Below, in pieces: positions 52,972-61,310 of a stretch of DNA of 64,000 bases (positions are counted from its first letter, which is position 1; the number at the start of each line of letters is the position of its first letter). Below the pieces are notes generated by a model. That model was not told where the DNA came from. It was given only the letters and a program-made list of their open reading frames with translations, and made no database searches. This DNA comes from an uncultured Bacilli bacterium (GTDB lineage Bacteria; Bacillota_I; Bacilli_A; RF39; UBA660). Where the stretch lies: the NCBI GenBank assembly GCA_934087065.1, contig CAKOIS010000001.1:1-64000 (forward strand), in the 5' to 3' direction. The translations under genes were made by a program, and so were the position numbers.

Positions 52972-55191
52972 ATGAATGAAGAAGAAAAGAAAATAATAGA
53001 AGAAGAAGGTCTTTATTTCGTAGAGCCAGATAAGAAAGAAAAAAGAAAAAAAATACTAATAATTGTATTTGTATTTACTCTTTTTATCGCGGCTACAGTA
53101 AGTACAACATACTCTGTAATAAACTTTATAAGTAATTACAAAATGAGACTAAATATAGACACAGATGGTGACGGCTTACCTGATTTAAACATAGACACAG
53201 ACGGTGATGGCAAGTGTGACGTTAACTGCGACACAAATGGTGATGGAGTACCAGATATTGACATTGGTTACAAAAACATACAAAAACCTTTCTTTAACAT
53301 AGACACAGACGGTGATGGAAAACCAGACAAAAACTTAACAAATGTAAAAGACGAAAATGGAATGTGTATTAAAAACTGTGACACAAATAACGATGGATAT
53401 CCTGATACTAACATAGATTTTGACGATGACGGAATATGTGATTTAAACTGTGATACAGACAAAGATGGTAAATGTGATATTAACTGTGACATCAATAACG
53501 ACGGCAAGTGTGATTTAAATTGTGACACTGATAAAGATGGAAAACCTGACACTAACATTGACGAAGACAAAGATGGAATTTGTGATAAAGCTTGTACAGG
53601 AAAAGAAAATGACTCATGCAAAATCAATTGTGATATAGACGGCGACGGCAAATGTGACAGAAACTGTGATACAAATAATGACGGCGTATGTGATAAGAAC
53701 TGCGATGTTAACGGCGATGGAGTATGTGACTATAACTGCGACACAGATAACGACGGCAAATGTAATAAAAATTGTGACACAAACGGCGATGGAATATGTG
53801 ATAAATTCTGTGGGAACAAAGGAAGTGATGTTTGCCTTATTAACTGCGATACAGACAAAGATGGCATTTGCGACAAAAATTGCGATGTAAACGGAGACGG
53901 TAAATGCGACATAAATTGTGACACTAACAATGATGGAAAATGTGACAAAAACTGTGATACCGATAATGACGGCATTTGTGACAAGAATTGCGATGGAAAA
54001 GAAAACGACTCATGTAAAATAAATTGTGACACAAATGGCGATGGAAAGTGTGATATCAACTGTGACACTGATGGTGACGGTAGATGCGATAAGAATTGTG
54101 ACGTTAACGGCGACGGCAAATGTGACTATAACTGTACAGAGAATAATGATGTGTGCGTTAAAAATTGTGACACAAATAATGACGGAAAGTGTGACTTAAA
54201 CTGCGATACAAATAATGATGGACAATGCGATAAGAACTGCGATACTGATAACGATGGAATTTGTGATAAATTCTGTGAAGGAAAAGAAAACGACTCATGT
54301 AAGCTAAACTGTGATACAAATGGTGATGGCAAATGCGACAGAAACTGCGACACAAATAACGATGGCAAATGCGATAAAAATTGTGATGCCAACGGAGATG
54401 GAAAGTGTGATTACAATTGTGACTCAGACAGTGATAAATGTAAAAGAAATTGTGATACAGATGGAGACGGGAAATGTGAATTAAACTGTGATACCAACAA
54501 TGATGGTGTATGCGACAAGAACTGTGACACTGATGGAGATGGTGTATGCGACAAAAATTGTGATGGAAAAGAAAACGACTCATGTAAACTAAATTGTGAC
54601 ACTGATAACGATGGCAAATGCGATAGAAATTGTGATACAAATAACGATGGCGTATGTGACTATAACTGCGATACAAATGGTGACGGAAAGTGTGATAGGA
54701 ACTGCGACATAGACAAAGACGGAGTATGTGACAAAAACTGTGACACTGATGGCGATGGCATTTGTGACAAAAACTGCGGAGCGCCTATAGATATTGGAAA
54801 AGACGAAGAACACACAATAACATTTAAAGACTTAACAAATATGCAGAACATAAATATCTATCCAGGTTGGAGGAGTGCTAAATCTTTTGAAATAACAAAC
54901 TCAAGTACAGTAGACTTAGTATACACAATAAAATTCACAAATGTAGAAAATACATTCACTACAAAAAACAACCTTAACTATGGTCTAATAAGAGATGGAG
55001 AAGTACTAATAGATATAGACAAAGCAAAAGCACCTTACCAAGATGGAGATATGCTAAAAAGTGTAGTAATTAAACCTGGTGAAACACATACTTACCTATT
55101 TAAATTAATGTTTAAAGACACAAACGAAAACCAAGATACAGAACAAGGTAAGAAATTCACAACAAAAATTCAAATTGAAAACGTTCATTAG
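52972..55191 (+). CDS. Membrane-anchored Cys-rich calcium-binding stalk protein with TasA-like head
   Basis: About 739 residues. Acidic cytoplasmic N-terminus (MNEEEKKIIEEEGLYF), TM helix (about 29-51), then about 43 units of 12 residues of the form NCDTNNDGKCDK, i.e. DxDxDG loops as in thrombospondin type 3 repeats, most with two Cys. Degenerate units (GKENDSC) break the array, and a 95-residue super-repeat occurs at 54022-54306 and 54307-54591. C-terminal TasA-like domain with IYPGW and ENQDTEQGKKF. Likely Ca-rigidified extracellular rod; function inferred. Codons differ between units, so selection acts on protein. Confidence 0.75.
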   Translation: MNEEEKKIIEEEGLYFVEPDKKEKRKKILIIVFVFTLFIAATVSTTYSVINFISNYKMRLNIDTDGDGLPDLNIDTDGDGKCDVNCDTNGDGVPDIDIGYKNIQKPFFNIDTDGDGKPDKNLTNVKDENGMCIKNCDTNNDGYPDTNIDFDDDGICDLNCDTDKDGKCDINCDINNDGKCDLNCDTDKDGKPDTNIDEDKDGICDKACTGKENDSCKINCDIDGDGKCDRNCDTNNDGVCDKNCDVNGDGVCDYNCDTDNDGKCNKNCDTNGDGICDKFCGNKGSDVCLINCDTDKDGICDKNCDVNGDGKCDINCDTNNDGKCDKNCDTDNDGICDKNCDGKENDSCKINCDTNGDGKCDINCDTDGDGRCDKNCDVNGDGKCDYNCTENNDVCVKNCDTNNDGKCDLNCDTNNDGQCDKNCDTDNDGICDKFCEGKENDSCKLNCDTNGDGKCDRNCDTNNDGKCDKNCDANGDGKCDYNCDSDSDKCKRNCDTDGDGKCELNCDTNNDGVCDKNCDTDGDGVCDKNCDGKENDSCKLNCDTDNDGKCDRNCDTNNDGVCDYNCDTNGDGKCDRNCDIDKDGVCDKNCDTDGDGICDKNCGAPIDIGKDEEHTITFKDLTNMQNINIYPGWRSAKSFEITNSSTVDLVYTIKFTNVENTFTTKNNLNYGLIRDGEVLIDIDKAKAPYQDGDMLKSVVIKPGETHTYLFKLMFKDTNENQDTEQGKKFTTKIQIENVH
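54022..54591 (+). repeat. Two 285-base super-repeats in the stalk gene
   Basis: Each encodes seven 12-residue units and one 11-residue unit: three regular, one short (TENNDVC or DSDSDKC), three regular, one GKENDSC. The next partial copy begins at 54592. Confidence 0.7.
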
Positions 55192-55205
55192 GACGTTTTT
55201 TTGTT
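55178..55205 (+). terminator. Terminator of the stalk gene
   Basis: AAAACGT / ACGTTTT stem over the stop codon with a T-run. Confidence 0.75.
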
Positions 55206-55250
55206 TTAATAAAAATGTCAATACAAAAATAATGTTTGATTTACAGCGAC

Positions 55251-55279
55251 TTGACACACCATGCTTTTTGTGTTATAAT
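55251..55279 (+). promoter_or_regulatory. Promoter of the 165-residue gene
   Basis: TTGACA, 17-base spacer, TATAAT, perfect consensus. A TTCAGC / GCTGAA hairpin follows in the leader before the SD. Confidence 0.8.
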
Positions 55280-55332
55280 CAAATTATGAAAAAATTCAGC
55301 AGTATAATTTCGCTGAAAGAAAGGAGAAAATA

Positions 55333-55830
55333 ATGACAAAAATAGAACTATTTTCTATACCAATATATTTAATAAATGAAGAGCGTTATTTAAAAACATT
55401 GACAGATAGAATGAATAATTATGTATGCAAATTTTCTGACGATAGAAAAGAAGAAGTAAAATCGGTTTGGAAAAAATACAATTACATTAATAAGCCATGG
55501 AAATATAATCAAATAATAGGTTATGTTGAAATTGTATATAGAGATAATTCTATATACTTTGATATCTATAAAGTTTTTAAAAAGAGAGTAAGAGTAGCAA
55601 GTAATAGGAAAAGTTATATTTCGTATATGCCAACCAGTGGTTTTCACTTTAGCAACTTGAAAAATATGACAAACGAAGATATAAAGGTAGAAATAAACGA
55701 GTGGTTAAAAAATATTGAAAAGACATTTTGCAAAAATAAAGAAATATTAGATAAAAAGATGTTTGATGTTCAAATAGAGTACATCGACTTAAAGTCATTA
55801 ATAAATGACGCAAAAGAAAATGTACACTAA
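55333..55830 (+). CDS. Uncharacterised 165-residue protein
   Basis: I do not recognise this protein. No signal peptide or TM helix is visible, so it is probably cytoplasmic. It is rich in Lys, Tyr and Asn, with the central stretch PTSGFHFSNLKNMTNEDIKVE and two Cys. AAAGGAG lies before the ATG and the promoter is perfect, so it is very likely expressed. It sits between the two DxDG stalk genes, each with its own terminator, so it is a separate unit; a link with the surface system is only positional. Confidence 0.6.
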   Translation: MTKIELFSIPIYLINEERYLKTLTDRMNNYVCKFSDDRKEEVKSVWKKYNYINKPWKYNQIIGYVEIVYRDNSIYFDIYKVFKKRVRVASNRKSYISYMPTSGFHFSNLKNMTNEDIKVEINEWLKNIEKTFCKNKEILDKKMFDVQIEYIDLKSLINDAKENVH

Positions 55831-55844
55831 GTGCATTTTCTTTT
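55812..55844 (+). terminator. Terminator of the 165-residue gene
   Basis: AAAAGAAAATG / CATTTTCTTTT stem around the stop codon. Confidence 0.75.
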
Positions 55845-55907
55845 ATTATATCTAGAGTTTTTTAAAAAAATATGGTAATATTATAAATAGAATAAGAGGA
55901 GGATATT

Positions 55908-57578
55908 ATGGACGAAAAAGAAAAAAGAAAAATAATAGAAGAAGAAAAATTATATTTTGAACAAGAGGAACCTGTTAAGAAAAGAAAGTCAAAGACTGTT
56001 TTAATAGTTTTAGTGTTTATATTATTTATTGGTGTAACCTGTGTATCTTCATATATAGTTATGAATTATATACTACTTAAATCAAGAAATCTAAACGTTG
56101 ACACTGATGGAGATGGATGGCCTGATTTAAATATAGACACAGATGGTGATAAAATTTGTAACGTAAACTGTGATAACAATAAAGATAACAAGCCTGATTA
56201 TAACATAAGCTATAAAAATATGATGGCTGCCTACTTTAATTTAGATACAGATAAAGATGGCAGACCTGATAAAAACATGATTAACCAAAAAGATGGAAAT
56301 GGTATATGTATATTAAATTGTGATGTAGATAACGATAACAGACCAGACACTAATCTAGATTTTGATGGAGACGGGACAGCAGAACTAAATATAGACTTAA
56401 ATAATGATGGTAAATGTGATATCAACTGTGATTATGTAGGAAACAAATATCCAACAATTAACCTAGATACAAACGAAGACAACAAGGCAGACCTAAACAT
56501 AGATACAGACAATGACCAAAAACCAAACATAAACATTAATTATGGTACTAACTATAACGAAGCAATATTTAATATAGATACAGATGGCGATGGCATAGCA
56601 GATAAAAATCTTGTAAATCAAAAAGACAGTACAGGTAAATGTATATTAAACTGTGATACAAATAACGATGGATGGCCCGAAATCAACATAGATATAAATG
56701 GAGATGGCGTAGCAGACCTAAACATAGATACAACAGGAGACAACAAAGCAGACTTAAATATAGATTTAACTGGAAATAAAATATGTGACTTAAACTGTGA
56801 TACAAACAATGATGGTATAGCAGACACAAACATAGACACAGATAATGATGGAATAGCAAATATAAACATTGATATCAATAACGATGGCATAGCAGAAATA
56901 AATGTTGACACAACAGGAGACAAGAAAGCAGATACAAACCTATTAAATCAAACAGACAGTACAGGCAAATGCATATTAAACTGTGACACAAATAACGATG
57001 GAAGGCCAGATATGAATGTCGACTTAGATAACGATGGAATGCCAGACTTAAATATAAGTTTAAACAATAGTAATAGCATAAATGCGAATGCAGACTCAGA
57101 TAAAGATGGCGTAGCAGATAACTATCTAATAGATGCAAAAATATTAACTAAAGAAACAAAAGAAGAAAACATAGATTTAAATACAACAAATGAATATAAA
57201 TTCCCATATTTAGGAATGAATGACTTTGATAGCAGCATAGTAAAACCCGGTTGGACAAAAACAAAGAAATTTAACATAACAAATACAGGTGCTTCAACAA
57301 TTACTTATTCAGTTTATTGGGAAGACATACTAAACGAATATCACTATGAAGTAAGACCATACTATACTTTATATAAAAATGGTACAGAAGTAGTAAGTGG
57401 AAAAGCAAATTATATTATAAACAACGGTGAAACACTTGTAGAAAACATAGAACTAAGTTCTAACCAAACTGATAAGTACGAATTAGTATTTACATATGCA
57501 CCAAATGTAGACCAAAAATTAATAGACAACAATGTAAACAGACTATATTATTCAGCATTAAAAATTGTTAAAAAATAG
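55908..57578 (+). CDS. Membrane-anchored DxDG-repeat stalk protein with TasA-like head
   Basis: 556 residues, a paralogue of the gene at 52972: same N-terminus (MDEKEKRKIIEEEKLYFEQ), TM helix (about 30-54), then about 27 12-residue units of the form LNIDTDGDGxAD, but with few Cys. Recurring breaks NQKDSTGKCILNCDTNNDG divide it into blocks. C-terminal TasA-like domain begins about 430 with IVKPGWTKTKKFNITN. Loss of Cys and retention of Asp ladders suggests calcium binding without disulfide stapling. GAGGAGG precedes the ATG. Confidence 0.75.
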   Translation: MDEKEKRKIIEEEKLYFEQEEPVKKRKSKTVLIVLVFILFIGVTCVSSYIVMNYILLKSRNLNVDTDGDGWPDLNIDTDGDKICNVNCDNNKDNKPDYNISYKNMMAAYFNLDTDKDGRPDKNMINQKDGNGICILNCDVDNDNRPDTNLDFDGDGTAELNIDLNNDGKCDINCDYVGNKYPTINLDTNEDNKADLNIDTDNDQKPNININYGTNYNEAIFNIDTDGDGIADKNLVNQKDSTGKCILNCDTNNDGWPEINIDINGDGVADLNIDTTGDNKADLNIDLTGNKICDLNCDTNNDGIADTNIDTDNDGIANINIDINNDGIAEINVDTTGDKKADTNLLNQTDSTGKCILNCDTNNDGRPDMNVDLDNDGMPDLNISLNNSNSINANADSDKDGVADNYLIDAKILTKETKEENIDLNTTNEYKFPYLGMNDFDSSIVKPGWTKTKKFNITNTGASTITYSVYWEDILNEYHYEVRPYYTLYKNGTEVVSGKANYIINNGETLVENIELSSNQTDKYELVFTYAPNVDQKLIDNNVNRLYYSALKIVKK

Positions 57579-57582
57579 CAAC

Positions 57583-57616
57583 AAAATAGGAACATTAAAT
57601 TCCTATTTTTTCTTTT
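57583..57616 (+). terminator. Terminator of the second stalk gene
   Basis: AAAATAGGAA / TTCCTATTTTT stem and T-run. Confidence 0.8.
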
Positions 57617-57650
57617 GTGTTAAAAAAATGAAAAAACTATCAAAAAAGGG

Positions 57651-57679
57651 TTGATTTTATCAAAAAAACTTGATACAAT
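57651..57679 (+). promoter_or_regulatory. Promoter of the first small TasA-like gene
   Basis: TTGATT, 17-base spacer, TACAAT, followed by a very strong GGAGGTAA ribosome-binding site. TATCAAAAAA is repeated directly before and within the promoter (57639 and 57659). Confidence 0.7.
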
Positions 57680-57705
57680 TTTTAATGTAAAGGAGGTAAA
57701 GAACT

Positions 57706-58266
57706 ATGGGAGAAAACAAAGGACAAACTATTTTCTTATCAGTAATTGGAATCGCAACTTTATTAGTAGCAATTATAGGTGCAACATTTGCATACTTCAC
57801 AACTACTATGGGAAATAAAAATGCCGTTACAGGTGGTGTTACTACTGCAACTATTTCAGCTGTAACATTAGCTGGAACTGAGTTTGACGCAAAAAATGTA
57901 ATGCCAGGTTGGACAAGTGATGAACAAACTTTCACTATTTCTGCTGCAACAATCACTGGTGACGCAACTGCTGATTATGTTTGTAACATTATTAAAACTG
58001 GTACAGGAGTATCAACTGATTTCCAATATGCAGTAACAACTGGTACAGCTGGTACTACATATGGTGAGTGGGCAGCTGTTCCAGCAACTTCAACTGAAGT
58101 TGCTAAGGGAACACTTTCAGCATCAAGCAAAACTCACACTTACAAAGCTAAGTTCCAATTAGTTGAAACTAATGCAAACCAAAATGAACAACAAGGTCAA
58201 AGCTATGGTGCTTCTATTACATGCGCATTAACTAAAGTTAATGGAAAAGCTGTAGAAGGTGAATAG
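57706..58266 (+). CDS. TasA-like exported fibre-type protein
   Basis: 186 residues. SipW-type signal: GENKGQTIFLSVIGIATLLVAIIGATFAYFTTT (first 33), then a beta-rich domain with VMPGW (about 64-68) and NANQNEQQGQSYGAS (about 165-179), both shared with its neighbours. Many Ala, Thr and Gly, and GCT/ACT-rich codons unlike the neighbours suggest high expression. TasA and camelysin build the Bacillus matrix fibres; here this is inferred from the signal, domain and context. No sipW gene is in the window. Confidence 0.75.
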   Translation: MGENKGQTIFLSVIGIATLLVAIIGATFAYFTTTMGNKNAVTGGVTTATISAVTLAGTEFDAKNVMPGWTSDEQTFTISAATITGDATADYVCNIIKTGTGVSTDFQYAVTTGTAGTTYGEWAAVPATSTEVAKGTLSASSKTHTYKAKFQLVETNANQNEQQGQSYGASITCALTKVNGKAVEGE

Positions 58267-58307
58267 TTTGAATTAACATAGTTAATTTACGATTATTAAC
58301 AAAAATT

Positions 58308-58334
58308 AAGTTAGATTTACTTCTAACTTTTTTT
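58308..58334 (+). terminator. Terminator of the first TasA-like gene
   Basis: AAGTTAGA / TCTAACTT stem and a T-run. Confidence 0.75.
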
Positions 58335-58400
58335 GTTGTTTATGTACTTGAATTTTTCACATTTTTTTGGTATCATATTATATAGAATACGGTGATAGAT

Positions 58401-58973
58401 ATGAAAGAGAAAGATATTAAAACATATATTTATTCAATAATAGTAGTTTTATCATTTATTTTGGTAGCTATAGGCGCATCTTTAGCAATAGTTTATTATA
58501 AAGTAAATGGTAACAATGAAAACGGAAACGTTGATGTTAAAACAGCATATGTAACTGCGGCATTTCATGAAATACAAGGCTTTAACGACGAAAATGTACT
58601 TCCTGGTTGGAGTAATGAAATGAAATTTGAAATAATTAACACATCAACAGAACAAAACGCTGTTGGTAGATATTCACTAGTTTGGGATATCACAAAAAAT
58701 GAAATAGACAGTAAAGATTTTATTTATACATTAACTGGAGAAAGCACATTAGATGGTCAAACAATTGAAGACAACACTCCAACAAATAAATTAGTAACAG
58801 TAACTGGGCAACAAATAGTTCCTACTATAAGTTTTACTTTAGGTAGCGGAATAATTAACACAGGAGTTAAACATAGCTATGTGCTTAAGGTTTCATTCCT
58901 TGAAAGTGGAGAAAATCAAAATGAACTTCAAGGCAAAACTTTTAACTCAACAATAGTTGCACAAGGAAAGTAG
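58401..58973 (+). CDS. TasA-like exported protein
   Basis: 190 residues: short basic cytoplasmic start, hydrophobic segment (about 9-32, YIYSIIVVLSFILVAIGASLAIVYY), then the family domain with VLPGWSNEMKFEIIN and GENQNELQGKTFNST. The ATG at 58401 is 6 bases after GGTG; an upstream GTG at 58392 overlaps that site. First gene of a pair with the next, 8 bases apart. Confidence 0.7.
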   Translation: MKEKDIKTYIYSIIVVLSFILVAIGASLAIVYYKVNGNNENGNVDVKTAYVTAAFHEIQGFNDENVLPGWSNEMKFEIINTSTEQNAVGRYSLVWDITKNEIDSKDFIYTLTGESTLDGQTIEDNTPTNKLVTVTGQQIVPTISFTLGSGIINTGVKHSYVLKVSFLESGENQNELQGKTFNSTIVAQGK

Positions 58974-58981
58974 GTGTTAGA

Positions 58982-59575
58982 ATGAAGGAAAAAAATCAAG
59001 AAATATTATTATCAGTTGTAAGCATTCTAACAATTATAGTAGCTGTAATTGGTGTTACATTTTCATACTTTACTACTAAAATGACTGGTTCAGGAACAAG
59101 TGGAACAGTAACAACTGCAAAAGTTGGAAACATTACATTTGATGGAGGTAATGATTTAACAAATGCAAACGATATAGAGCCAGGCGATACATTTGATAAG
59201 ACATTCAGTATAAGTGTTCCAGCAACAGATGTATCAAACACTGTATATATAAGAATGGATTTCACAAACGAATTTCAAGACTTACAGTGGAGTATAAAAG
59301 GAACAGGTGCTAATACAAGTGTTATAACTGGTACAATACCAACAACATCTACAAAAACAACAGTAACACTTGTAACTAACAAAATAACTAAAAACTCAGT
59401 AGCTCAAACATTTAATTATACATTAACAATAACACTACCTAATTTAGATAAAAATCAAGATTATGACCAAGGAAAAACATTCAGTGGTACATTATATGCA
59501 GACTTAGGCGATGGCGTTGATATGATATATTATAACAACACACATCCAAGTGGAACAACTACAAAACCACAGTAG
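58982..59575 (+). CDS. TasA-like exported protein
   Basis: 197 residues: NQEILLSVVSILTIIVAVIGVTFSYFTTK SipW-type signal, then a domain closest to Bacillus TasA in its first strands (IEPGDTFDKTFSIS, cf. LKPGDKLTKDFQFE) and ending NQDYDQGKTFSGTLYADL. PGD replaces the PGW of its paralogues. The signal sequence also closely resembles that of the gene at 57706, which suggests duplication. Confidence 0.75.
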   Translation: MKEKNQEILLSVVSILTIIVAVIGVTFSYFTTKMTGSGTSGTVTTAKVGNITFDGGNDLTNANDIEPGDTFDKTFSISVPATDVSNTVYIRMDFTNEFQDLQWSIKGTGANTSVITGTIPTTSTKTTVTLVTNKITKNSVAQTFNYTLTITLPNLDKNQDYDQGKTFSGTLYADLGDGVDMIYYNNTHPSGTTTKPQ

Positions 59576-59592
59576 CAGAAATGCTACTTTTT
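59571..59592 (+). terminator. Terminator of the TasA-like pair
   Basis: AGTAGCA / TGCTACT stem with a GAAA tetraloop over the stop codon, then five Ts. Confidence 0.85.
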
Positions 59593-59632
59593 ATATTGCC
59601 ATTTATGTAGACATTTATATTGCCATTTATGT
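59590..59632. repeat. 24-base tandem repeat, about 1.8 copies
   Basis: TTTATATTGCCATTTATGT at 59590-59608 and again at 59614-59632. The rest of the 150-base gap is AT-rich and unremarkable. Confidence 0.6.
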
Positions 59633-59725
59633 TGCCAAATATTCCATTATACATTACATATCATAATTATTTATTCTTTACTTTTTACTTAAAATAAAGT
59701 AAAATACATTTAACAGGTGGTTAGT

Positions 59726-60631
59726 ATGAATAAAGAAGATTTTAAAAATACAGAAGATATGCTTAAAGATATTGAAGATGTATCATATGAAAAAATTGGT
59801 TACCTAAAAGAACTAATAAGCCTAGAATATACTTCTCATAAAGATACTGACGAATATAATAAAGTTATATCTTTCTATATAGGTGCTACTAAAAAAGAAA
59901 AAATATTATATGAAGAATTATCTAAAAATAAGAATTATCTATCTATTGCTGATAAAATTATAACAAATGAAGCAGGTAAACTTAATAATAATATAATGTC
60001 TTATCAAAATGATTACAATTACATACTAATAAGAATGTTTAAAATTATAGATAAAACTTTAGATAATATGAATTCTAATAAAGTAGACAAAGTAAATAAT
60101 TTAATAACAGACTTACAAATGTATGAATTAGAGTTGTCTTCTTTATATTACTTAGACAAAATAATTAAAGAAGGAAAAACTAGCATAGGACTAGATAAAC
60201 TTATTAGAAACAAATACATGCTTGCATTCACAAGTCCTTCTATCGAAAAGTTCATGATAGAAAGTAACTTTACCGCACCAAATATATTAATCAAATTTAC
60301 AGATTACTATATAGAAAAATTCAACTTACCAATTAGCATATACAAATCTAGACAAGAAGAAATATTTATAGACACATTAATAGACTATATAATATATTTA
60401 GATAACATAAGTCTATTTGATATGTTAAACTTAGAAGTAAAAGCAGAAATTCATACAAGACTAACTTACATAAAAGGAATGTCTTTAGATATACCAAACG
60501 ATGTAATAAATAGCATTATCTATCATCAAACATACAAAAATGACTTAATGAGAAGAATAATTAATTCTAATTTAATACAAGCTATGGAAGAAAAAGAAAA
60601 AACTTCAAAATTAATAAGAGTTCAAGAATAA
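59726..60631 (+). CDS. Uncharacterised 301-residue helical protein
   Basis: I do not recognise it. Predicted almost wholly alpha-helical, charged, with no signal peptide or TM helix; a predicted coiled-coil-like stretch runs through about residues 60-160 and the C-terminus is EEKEKTSKLIRVQE. ATG 59726 is 6 bases after AGGTGG; the GTG at 59717 overlaps that site. It follows the TasA-like pair but behind a terminator, and shares a bidirectional terminator with clpP. Confidence 0.6.
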   Translation: MNKEDFKNTEDMLKDIEDVSYEKIGYLKELISLEYTSHKDTDEYNKVISFYIGATKKEKILYEELSKNKNYLSIADKIITNEAGKLNNNIMSYQNDYNYILIRMFKIIDKTLDNMNSNKVDKVNNLITDLQMYELELSSLYYLDKIIKEGKTSIGLDKLIRNKYMLAFTSPSIEKFMIESNFTAPNILIKFTDYYIEKFNLPISIYKSRQEEIFIDTLIDYIIYLDNISLFDMLNLEVKAEIHTRLTYIKGMSLDIPNDVINSIIYHQTYKNDLMRRIINSNLIQAMEEKEKTSKLIRVQE

Positions 60632-60646
60632 AACCTGAACTCTTTT
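60616..60646. terminator. Bidirectional terminator before clpP
   Basis: AAGAGTTCA / TGAACTCTTTT stem between convergent genes. Confidence 0.8.
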
Positions 60647-61211
60647 ATAATACCTTATCAACTAATCCATACTCTAAAGCTTCTTTACTATCTAAATAAT
60701 AATCTCTTTCAGTATCTCTTTCTATTTTCTTAATATCTTTACCAGTATTATTAGCAAGTATCTTATTTAACTTTTCCTTTAACTTGATAATCCTTTCAGC
60801 ATGTATCTTTATCTCAGTAGCTTGTCCTTGCACTCCACCAAGAGGCTGATGTATCATAACTTCTCCATTCTTAAGGCACACTCTTTTTCCTTTAGTCCCA
60901 CTACTTAGAAGAAAAGCAGCCATAGACGCACACATCCCCACACAAATAGTACTAACATCACATTTAATAAAATTCATCGTGTCATAAATAGCCATACCTG
61001 CTGTAACACTTCCACCAGGACTATTGATATAAAGATAAATATCTTCATTATTAAGACTATTCAAGTAAAGTAACTCACTTACTATTAAATTAGCTACTTC
61101 ATCATTAATTTCTCCACTTAGAAAAACAATTCTATCCTTAAGTAACCTACTATAAATATCAAAACTCTTTTCTACTCCTTCCTCTTTATCAATTATCATT
61201 GGAATAACCAT
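60645..61211 (-). CDS. clpP: ATP-dependent Clp protease proteolytic subunit
   Basis: Tetradecameric serine protease working with ClpX/ClpC. Catalytic Ser in [11 protein letters not shown], His in MIHQPLGG, Asp in [10 protein letters not shown]. 188 residues; AGGTGA precedes the ATG. Alone, in divergent orientation to the kinase gene. Confidence 0.95.
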   Translation of the reverse strand: MVIPMIIDKEEGVEKSFDIYSRLLKDRIVFLSGEINDEVANLIVSELLYLNSLNNEDIYLYINSPGGSVTAGMAIYDTMNFIKCDVSTICVGMCASMAAFLLSSGTKGKRVCLKNGEVMIHQPLGGVQGQATEIKIHAERIIKLKEKLNKILANNTGKDIKKIERDTERDYYLDSKEALEYGLVDKVL

Positions 61212-61310
61212 TTTATCTTCACCTATATATATATTTACGAAAATTTAAAAAAAATATACAAAAATATCAAAAAAAATGATAGAATATATATAGAATAAAG
61301 GGTGATTAAA

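Noticed and set aside
53268..54851. Long antisense reading frames opposite the stalk repeats
   Set aside because: They are Ser/Pro/Leu-rich mirror images of the Asp/Cys repeats with no ribosome-binding sites, so they are compositional shadows.
52972..57140. Regular short DNA repeats that look CRISPR-like in the stalk genes
   Set aside because: They follow a 36-base coding period with open frame throughout and differ at codon third positions; there are no unique spacers and no cas genes.
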